Positions 25,539 to 31,640 of a stretch of DNA of 36,112 bases are shown piece after piece (positions within the stretch are counted from its first letter, which is position 1; each line of letters opens with the position of its first letter). Both the position numbers and the translations under genes were made by a program. Location of the stretch: assembly GCA_946615865.1 (NCBI GenBank), contig CAMOIJ010000027.1, forward strand, positions 1 to 36,112. Reading direction: 5' to 3'. The notes beneath the pieces are model-generated. The model searched no databases. It had not been told where the DNA came from and was given only the letters and a program-made list of their open reading frames with translations. Source of the DNA: an uncultured Lachnospiraceae bacterium (GTDB lineage: Bacteria; Bacillota; Clostridia; Lachnospirales; Lachnospiraceae).

Positions 25539-26939
25539 TCAAACCACTGTGATATACGAAGGGTCCCACACGATCAGATAACCCAGTTCTCTGACTCTCG
25601 CGCAAAAGAGGATGCTCCTTCTGCGCAGTTCCTGCGGGTCCTTCCTCCAGTCAGTGTACGGTTCGCTCTCCGGTTTCTCCACGATTTCCTCGTAAAGCCC
25701 CCGCAGATCCGGTCTCACCTGCATGCATCTGGCGTCCACAGCGAACGCGTTCTGCACTGTGAGCGCCCGGCTCATAGGACCGCCTTCCGCCTCGTCCCAG
25801 CCTTCATACATAACTCTGCCCTGGGAGTCGAACATTCCCCCGACAACCTTGTGCGTTCGGCTCAGGACTCTCCCTCCGAGGATGCCCACATCGCTGCGGC
25901 AGGCGAAAATATTGGGGTTATATCTGATCCTGTAGATTCCTTTCCGGCCCGTATAGTTCACAACTGCCCTGATCGAGCGCACCCTGAAGTAGTCCTCCAG
26001 CGCCGCTTTCTCCGCCGCGATATCCGCGTCCGGCTCCCTGGAGGCCATTTTCGCATCCTCTGAAGCGCTGCTTCTGTGATAGAGGATCATGGGCACATGG
26101 CGCACCGCAGATTTGGGCGCCCGGAGCACCAGGTCATAGGTCAGCGCGCCGTCAAAGGAGTCCCTTAAGCGAAGCGCCAGAAACAGTTCCCTCCTGATCA
26201 CCAGGAGCCTCTGCATATAATTGTTGGACAAAAGATAGTCCTTATTAAAGTCCGGTTTCCTGTTGGGCCGGTCAAATCTTTTCCCCGCCGCGTCGCAGTG
26301 ATCCTCGTCTGTGTAGAGTATCTCGGCGCCAGTCCTCATGATGCAAAGGAATACCTCATAGAGAGCGTCCTTTGTAAGCAGGTCTCCCACATCTACAGTG
26401 CACAGATAGTTTCCTGCAGCCAGATGAGCCGCGTCATTGATCAGTGACGCTTCTCCCCTGTTTCCGGGCACGCTGTAGTAGCGGATCCTCTCATCCCTGT
26501 AATGGTCCAGCGTGTCTCTGACTCCGGAACTCAGGCTCGTGTCCGCTATGATCAGCTCATATCCGCCGTAAGTCTGGGACAGAATAGAGATCAGGGTCTG
26601 CTCAAAATACCGGATCACCGGCTCATAAGTCGTGACGATCACGCTGATGAGCGGCACATGGTGCACTTTCAGGACAGAGGCGGATGCGCCAAGCGCGTCT
26701 TCAGGCTTCTCGCCGCCCTTAATGCGGTCCCAGACTGCTCTCTGGTTCAGAAGAACCGACGCTTCGGGCTCCTGATACACATATTTCTGCCGGGGAGTCT
26801 TCTCCTGCTTCTTGTCATTTGCGCGCAGGGCAAACCTTTTAGGGGAGTCCTCGCTCCCCTTGGGCAGTCGGATTTTTGACCGGGCACTATTTATTTTTTT
26901 CCCGAATTCGCTCCAAACTGACACGTTGTGTTCCCTCAT
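25539..26939 (-). CDS. Family 2 glycosyltransferase
   Basis: A 466-aa protein. A basic N-terminal stretch (1-60) precedes the GT-A domain beginning ISVIVTTYEPVIRYFEQTLISIL (about 98-120). The metal-motif region reads TVDVGD (182-186) instead of the more usual DxDD, so one acidic residue is replaced by Gly. YTDEDHCDAAG and PDFNKDYLLSNNYM are typical of the tandem-GT family used for surface polysaccharides. The C-terminal part includes GRVLSRTHKVVGGMF and FAVDARCMQVRPDLRGL, seen in the same family. Its ATG overlaps the previous stop as TAATG, so it is translationally coupled. The sugar and acceptor are unknown. Confidence 0.88.
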   Translation of the reverse strand: MREHNVSVWSEFGKKINSARSKIRLPKGSEDSPKRFALRANDKKQEKTPRQKYVYQEPEASVLLNQRAVWDRIKGGEKPEDALGASASVLKVHHVPLISVIVTTYEPVIRYFEQTLISILSQTYGGYELIIADTSLSSGVRDTLDHYRDERIRYYSVPGNRGEASLINDAAHLAAGNYLCTVDVGDLLTKDALYEVFLCIMRTGAEILYTDEDHCDAAGKRFDRPNRKPDFNKDYLLSNNYMQRLLVIRRELFLALRLRDSFDGALTYDLVLRAPKSAVRHVPMILYHRSSASEDAKMASREPDADIAAEKAALEDYFRVRSIRAVVNYTGRKGIYRIRYNPNIFACRSDVGILGGRVLSRTHKVVGGMFDSQGRVMYEGWDEAEGGPMSRALTVQNAFAVDARCMQVRPDLRGLYEEIVEKPESEPYTDWRKDPQELRRRSILFCARVRELGYLIVWDPSYITVV

Positions 26940-28510
26940 TATTTGACAGCAGTGCTGTCGAGGTTGATCTTAAATTTCGGCTCTCTTACGTCCTGGGTCA
27001 GGTACCTGTGATAATACGGGTCGTTCCGGGAGATCTCGGGATGCAGTTCGAACAGCCTCTTCATCTCGGCCGGCTTCTGTAGCTGCCTCTCCTCCTTGGT
27101 CTTGCTGTTCTCCGGCGAGTAAGACTCATAGTAGAACAGGTACATGTTGTTGCGGACCACGTTGTAGTAGCCCTTCTCAAAGATCCTCCAGCAGAAATCA
27201 ATGTCTCCGCCGTAGGCCGGGAAATTCTTCTCGTCAAAGCCGCCCACTTCCGCGAACAGCTCTCTTTTGACCATGATGCACGCGCCGCTCATCGCAAGCA
27301 TGTTGCGCACGCCCTTGTTGAAGTCAAAATAGTAAGATTCGTCATTTCTGCAGTACTGCAGCTTATAGACAATGCCGCTCTCCACAGAAGTAATGCCCGC
27401 ATGCTGAATGATATTCGAGCTCGGATACAGCAGCTTCATGCTGACCGCGCCCACATAGGGGAGCTTGGCCTTCTCGGAGAGATGAGACAGCCATCCCGTC
27501 TTCTGCACTACGATATCGTCATGTACAAACAGAAGCATCTCGCCGTTGGCGTACTGAGCGCCGAGATTATAGAAAGCGGGCATGTTAAAGCCCATTCTCT
27601 TAAAGATATAAAGGCATCTTCCCTCTTCATTGATCTCTTCGACCAGTTCTCTCACTTTCCTGCGATTCACTTCGTTGGAACCATTATCCACGATTATGAT
27701 CTCGTGAGGGATCGATGTGTGCTTCTCTATGGAGCGGATGCAGCGCGCCAGCATCTCGGGATTGTCCTTGCTGGGGATGATAATGCTGATCAGTCTTGTG
27801 TAGGCGGAGTCCGCGCTGTACCTGCCGGTCAGGGAGTCCTTGATCAGATTTCCGTTCCACAGCTCCACCCTGTGATGTCCGTGGTAGAGTACCTCCGGCA
27901 CATGGCCGATCGGGAACTCATTCCATTTGCTCTCAGGTCTCTTCGTGTATCCGCCGTCTGCCTGCGCAAGTTTAAGGCAGAGGGTTCCGTATATCCAGGA
28001 CCTGACAGGACCGTCGTCCTCATTATTGCGCGCTCTCTCCTCGTCCAGACTGTCCTCCCGCAGCGAAGCTGCGCTCTCGAAGGCCGAGGTCTTTCTCTGT
28101 CCGGGATTGATCATAGCAAAAGCCGACGAGCGGAACGCGATCACATTGCCGAAATAAAAGGTCGACAGGAAAGTGTCCGGCGCCCATTCCGACTTAAACC
28201 AGGGATCCAGATGGACTCCGTCCTCCGCGACCCTGTCTTCGTCTCCATAGAGCAGGTTGATCTCCGGATGCGCGGCAAAATAGTCCTTCACCAGCACCTC
28301 TGCGAATTCATCGGGCTCTCCGTCGTCGTCACAGGCAATAATGATATCCGCTGCCTCGTGTTCCTCTGCGAGCAGATGATTCTTAAGATGAGAATAGCGC
28401 ACTATTTCCGCCGTGAGTTTCTCCCCTTCTGTATGGTCGTCCCTTCTGATCTTCTCGGCAAGGGCCTCTTTATGGGCAAGATACCAGTCGTTGTATGTTC
28501 TGATTGCCAT
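26939..28510 (-). CDS. Two-module family 2 glycosyltransferase
   Basis: A 523-aa protein with two GT2-like parts. The N-terminal part (about 50-230) has DDDGEPDEFAEVL, LLYGDEDRVAEDGVHLDPWFK and the PDTFLSTFYFGNVIAFR stretch. The C-terminal part (about 240-470) is a complete GT-A domain with ISIIIPSKDN, IVDNGSNE, HDD at 330-332, and the acceptor-binding GGDIDFCWR. It resembles rhamnan- or O-antigen-type transferases. I chose the ATG at 28510, with AGGAG 10 nt upstream. The frame is open to 28660, but that extension is Cys-rich, unlike the family, and has no site. First gene of the cluster. Confidence 0.88.
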   Translation of the reverse strand: MAIRTYNDWYLAHKEALAEKIRRDDHTEGEKLTAEIVRYSHLKNHLLAEEHEAADIIIACDDDGEPDEFAEVLVKDYFAAHPEINLLYGDEDRVAEDGVHLDPWFKSEWAPDTFLSTFYFGNVIAFRSSAFAMINPGQRKTSAFESAASLREDSLDEERARNNEDDGPVRSWIYGTLCLKLAQADGGYTKRPESKWNEFPIGHVPEVLYHGHHRVELWNGNLIKDSLTGRYSADSAYTRLISIIIPSKDNPEMLARCIRSIEKHTSIPHEIIIVDNGSNEVNRRKVRELVEEINEEGRCLYIFKRMGFNMPAFYNLGAQYANGEMLLFVHDDIVVQKTGWLSHLSEKAKLPYVGAVSMKLLYPSSNIIQHAGITSVESGIVYKLQYCRNDESYYFDFNKGVRNMLAMSGACIMVKRELFAEVGGFDEKNFPAYGGDIDFCWRIFEKGYYNVVRNNMYLFYYESYSPENSKTKEERQLQKPAEMKRLFELHPEISRNDPYYHRYLTQDVREPKFKINLDSTAVK

Positions 28511-28678
28511 GTGCAGCGCACTCCTCTCTTCACCGTATTTACGGCACTCTAAATAATCCAGCAGTCTTATACAAAATAACTTTAGCATTTTTTGCATATG
28601 AAAACAATGTTTTCGAAAAGAGGCGGTTGTACATCCTCTACACCGAAGACATTCATCCATCTGAAAGTATAGGATAGA
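28511..28678. other. Upstream region of the glycosyltransferase cluster
   Basis: No gene. It contains a 15-bp palindrome, GAAAACAATGTTTTC (28600-28614). A weak minus-strand promoter candidate uses TATACT (28671-28666) with a poor -35. The region abuts the divergent pgm promoter. Confidence 0.4.
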
Positions 28679-28707
28679 TTGACAACCAACCCCAAACTTC
28701 GTAATAT
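28679..28707 (+). promoter_or_regulatory. pgm promoter
   Basis: Perfect -35 TTGACA (28679-28684), 17-bp spacer, -10 TAATAT (28702-28707). It predicts a leader of about 215 nt before the pgm start codon. Confidence 0.7.
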
Positions 28708-28714
28708 TAATATT

Positions 28715-28930
28715 AGGTAGAAATGCCTAAAACAGGTTTATTATTAGAGGATGATTTGGCAGATTTCCGCAAATAATCGTTTGTCGCAAGTGGAGATTCT
28801 GCAAAGATTCCGGCAACATGCAGTAACAGTGTGTACTCTCTGCGCAGGGAGACAGCAGGTGCACACAACCGCTTGCGATGGAGCGCCGCAGGCAGGACTG
28901 ATCAGACGCGCTCCGGAATGGAGAGAAACT
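28715..28930 (+). promoter_or_regulatory. Structured 5' leader of pgm, unidentified
   Basis: At least two nested hairpins are visible. GTGTG (28829-28833) can pair with CACAC (28862-28866) around a TCTC/GGGAGA stem. GGAGCGC (28880-28886) can pair with GCGCTCC (28908-28914) immediately before the ribosome binding site. I do not recognise a known riboswitch class. The frame is open in phase with pgm from 28751, but the only ATG there has GAGG directly abutting it. Confidence 0.45.
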
Positions 28931-30613
28931 ATGTATCTGGATGATTACAAACGCTGGTCCGAATTTGACCTTCAGGATCCCGACCTGAATACCGAACTTA
29001 AAAGCATCGAAGGCGATGACGAAGCCATTAAAGACCGCTTCGCAATTGCGCTTGCATTTGGTACCGCAGGACTGCGCGGAACCCTCGGTGCAGGCACAAA
29101 CCGCATGAACATCTGGGTAGTCCGCCAGGCTACACAGGGCGTGGCCAGCTGGGTACTCACACAGGGCGGCACACAGACCGTAGCGATCAGCTATGACAGC
29201 CGTCTCAAGGGCTGGAATTTCGCTCGTGACGCCGCAGGCGTTCTGGCTGCAAACGGCATCAATGTCCGCATCTATGACGAACTCATGCCTGTTCCGGCGC
29301 TGAGTTTCGCTACCCGTTACTACAACTGCAACGCCGGCATCATGATCACAGCATCCCACAACCCGGCGAAGTATAATGGTTTCAAGGCATATGGCCCTGA
29401 CGGATGCCAGATGACAGACGATGCGGCTGCAATCGTTTATGACGCGATCCAGAAGACAGACGTTCTGACAGGCGCTAAATACATGTCCTTCGCGGAAGGC
29501 GTTGAGAAGGGCCTTATCAAGTTCGTCGGCGATGACTGCAAGGAAGCTCTCTATGAAGCGATCGAAGCCCGTCAGGTACGTCCGGGTCTGTGCAAGACCG
29601 CAGGCCTCAAGCTGGTCTACTCTCCTCTGAACGGCACAGGCCTCGTTCCCGTTACCCGCGTCCTGAAGGATATGGGCATCACCGATATCACCATCGTCAA
29701 GGAGCAGGAGTATCCTAACGGCTACTTCACCACCTGCCCTTATCCGAACCCCGAGATCTTTGAGGCTCTCCGCAAGGGTCTTGAGCTGGCCAAGGAAGTC
29801 GGCGCTGACCTGATGCTCGCTACCGACCCCGACGCTGACCGTGTCGGTATCGCTATGAAGTGCCCGGACGGCTCCTATGAGCTGGTTTCCGGCAACGAAA
29901 TGGGCGTCCTGCTTCTGGACTACATCTGCGCAGGCCGCATCGAGAAGGGCACAATGCCCAAGAACCCCGTTGCTGTTATGTCCATCGTCTCCACTCCTCT
30001 GGCAGCGAAGGTTGCTGAGCACTACGGCGTAGAGCTCCGTCAGACCCTGACCGGATTCAAGTGGATCGGCGATCAGATCGCGCAGCTCGAGGCAGCAGGC
30101 GAAGTCGACCGCTTCATCTTCGGTTTCGAAGAGAGCTACGGCTATCTGGCAGGCCCTTATGTACGTGACAAGGATGCTATCATCGGCTCCATGCTCATCT
30201 GCGAGATGGCTGCTTACTATCGCAGCATCGGCTCCAGCATCAAGCAGCGTCTGGAAGAGCTCTATGCTCAGTACGGCCGTTACCTCAACAAGATCGACAC
30301 CGTCGAGTTCCCCGGCCTCTCCGGCATGGACAAGATGGCAGGCATCATGAAGGATCTCCGCGAGAATCCTCCGAAGGCGTTCGGCAGCAAGGCTGTTGCA
30401 AGCGTAACAGACTATGCGAAGCCCGAGACAACAGGTCTTCCGAAGGCAAACGTTCTGTCCTTCGTTCTCGAGGACGGCGCCAAGGTCATGGTCAGACCTT
30501 CCGGCACAGAGCCCAAGATCAAGGCTTACTACACCACCCTCGGCAAGGATCTTGACGCGGCACAGGCTGAGAAGGACGAGCTGTCCGCAGCTATTAAGCC
30601 TATCTTCAGCTGA
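28931..30613 (+). CDS. pgm: Phosphoglucomutase / alpha-D-phosphohexomutase (PgcA type)
   Basis: Interconverts glucose-1-phosphate and glucose-6-phosphate (or the mannose equivalents), feeding nucleotide-sugar synthesis. The 560-aa protein has all four family motifs. These are phosphoserine loop TASHNP with Ser142, metal loop DPDADR (299-304), sugar loop GFEESYG (398-404) and phosphate loop RPSGTEPK (522-529). FGTAGLRG lies at 43-50. The start at 28931 has GGAG 7 nt upstream and matches where relatives begin. It prefers CGT/CGC and GGC codons, suggesting high expression. It is divergent from the glycosyltransferase cluster, a plausible consumer of its product, and is closed by a strong terminator. 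Confidence 0.95.
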   Translation: MYLDDYKRWSEFDLQDPDLNTELKSIEGDDEAIKDRFAIALAFGTAGLRGTLGAGTNRMNIWVVRQATQGVASWVLTQGGTQTVAISYDSRLKGWNFARDAAGVLAANGINVRIYDELMPVPALSFATRYYNCNAGIMITASHNPAKYNGFKAYGPDGCQMTDDAAAIVYDAIQKTDVLTGAKYMSFAEGVEKGLIKFVGDDCKEALYEAIEARQVRPGLCKTAGLKLVYSPLNGTGLVPVTRVLKDMGITDITIVKEQEYPNGYFTTCPYPNPEIFEALRKGLELAKEVGADLMLATDPDADRVGIAMKCPDGSYELVSGNEMGVLLLDYICAGRIEKGTMPKNPVAVMSIVSTPLAAKVAEHYGVELRQTLTGFKWIGDQIAQLEAAGEVDRFIFGFEESYGYLAGPYVRDKDAIIGSMLICEMAAYYRSIGSSIKQRLEELYAQYGRYLNKIDTVEFPGLSGMDKMAGIMKDLRENPPKAFGSKAVASVTDYAKPETTGLPKANVLSFVLEDGAKVMVRPSGTEPKIKAYYTTLGKDLDAAQAEKDELSAAIKPIFS

Positions 30614-30654
30614 TCAGATTGGTTGAAAGCAAATAGTTGAACCCACAGCATTAA

Positions 30655-30690
30655 AGGGGCCGCACCATTTTGGTGCGGCCCCTGATTTTT
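30655..30690 (+). terminator. Intrinsic terminator after pgm
   Basis: An 11-bp GC-rich stem (GGGGCCGCACC/GGTGCGGCCCC, 5-nt loop) is followed by TGATTTTT. It lies 40 bp past the pgm stop. Confidence 0.93.
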
Positions 30691-31006
30691 GCCGGGTTCA
30701 AGGACTGGTTTTAGTCTTATGGCAGGCATGTTGGGTACAAATCATCTGATTATCGAATCTGTACACAAATCATTTTGCGAGGCTTATTCAGATACATTTC
30801 TTTTTAGGCATAAATAACGTTTTTTTCTTGAATATACCCAACCGAAAATGATTATTAGTTATTATTTGTTTGATTTATTGTTATCTCTATTTTGACGTCA
30901 AAATATAATCACTTTTACATCTTCTTGTTGTGTATAACCTGCAAAAAAGCCTTTTTATGCCCAACCGGCTATCAGGGTGATTTATTAATTCCCAAATCAC
31001 GCAATA
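30691..31006. other. AT-rich intergenic region with an 18-bp palindrome and orphan promoter-like site
   Basis: No credible gene in the roughly 430 bp between pgm and the MntP-like gene, which converge. It holds a perfect palindrome TATTTTGACGTCAAAATA (30888-30905). A perfect TATAAT (30904-30909, plus strand) overlaps the palindrome's end, with only a weak -35 upstream (TTATCT at 30881-30886). The sequence is markedly richer in A+T than its surroundings. Confidence 0.6.
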
Positions 31007-31030
31007 CGCCGCAGCCCTCAGGCCGCGGCG
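31007..31030 (-). terminator. Hairpin after the MntP-like gene
   Basis: On the minus strand a 10-bp stem (CGCCGCGGCC/GGCTGCGGCG, one G-U, 4-nt loop) starts 18 bp past the stop. No proper T-run follows, so termination efficiency is uncertain. Confidence 0.5.
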
Positions 31031-31048
31031 AACTGTTAACAATTTCTC

Positions 31049-31609
31049 TTATGCGATCTGCAAACAAATTCCCAGAATACACAGAAGGCTTCCGGCCAGG
31101 CCCACCGCCTGGTCCGTCAGAACTGCGCCGTTAGCTCTTCCACTGACATATCCGATTCCCGCAAAGATTGCGCTGAGTCCGAATACACTCAGTAGAAATC
31201 CTCTCATCGGAAGCATGAGCAGTCCGCAGGCGATTCCAAGAAACAGAGCCTGCAGACAGAGCCGCAGTGATAACAGAACATCTGCCCTGATATCGACACG
31301 CTCCATTCGGTGCTCGAAAAATGATTTCTTCCTGAAGGCCTGCAGGAGCATCCGCAGTCCGACCGCTGCCATAAGGACACCGGCCAGTACATGAACCCAG
31401 TAGAGGTTGTGCTCTGTGACCACCTCTCTGGTCAGGATCCACCTGCCGGTTCCATAGCCGATAAATGCGGATCCGAGTTCCAAGACACCCCACAGTGCTG
31501 ACATCAGCAGTGTATATCTGTCCAGTTTTACCAGGTTGGCTCCTCTCTGCGCCGCGATCCCGTAGGTTCCCAGCGCCAGAGCGAGTGAAATTATAATTAT
31601 GCTTCCCAT
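31049..31609 (-). CDS. MntP-like small membrane protein
   Basis: A 186-aa integral membrane protein with about six hydrophobic helices arranged as two similar halves (SALWGVLELGSAFIGYGTG in the first, SVFGLSAIFAGIGYVSG in the second). This is the layout of the MntP/DUF204 manganese-efflux family. However, the first helix reads LALALGTYGIAAQRG where MntP normally has a conserved Asp (SMDAFAVS), so ion transport of the classical type is doubtful. The start at 31609 has AGGA 8 nt upstream. The longer frame overlaps the preceding coiled-coil gene. It follows that gene by 31 bp and may be in the same operon. Confidence 0.65.
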   Translation of the reverse strand: MGSIIIISLALALGTYGIAAQRGANLVKLDRYTLLMSALWGVLELGSAFIGYGTGRWILTREVVTEHNLYWVHVLAGVLMAAVGLRMLLQAFRKKSFFEHRMERVDIRADVLLSLRLCLQALFLGIACGLLMLPMRGFLLSVFGLSAIFAGIGYVSGRANGAVLTDQAVGLAGSLLCILGICLQIA

Positions 31610-31640
31610 ATTCTTATTCCTGATACTGTGTTCCGGCAGT

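Noticed and set aside
27401-28552. 383-aa plus-strand open frame
   Set aside because: Shadow of the two-module glycosyltransferase, with no independent signals.
28511-28660. N-terminal extension of the first glycosyltransferase with CxxC residues
   Set aside because: A zinc-binding head was considered, but there is no start site and no family match, and an AGGAG precedes the ATG at 28510.
28727-30022. 431-aa minus-strand open frame
   Set aside because: Antisense shadow of pgm, whose four catalytic motifs are all present on the plus strand.
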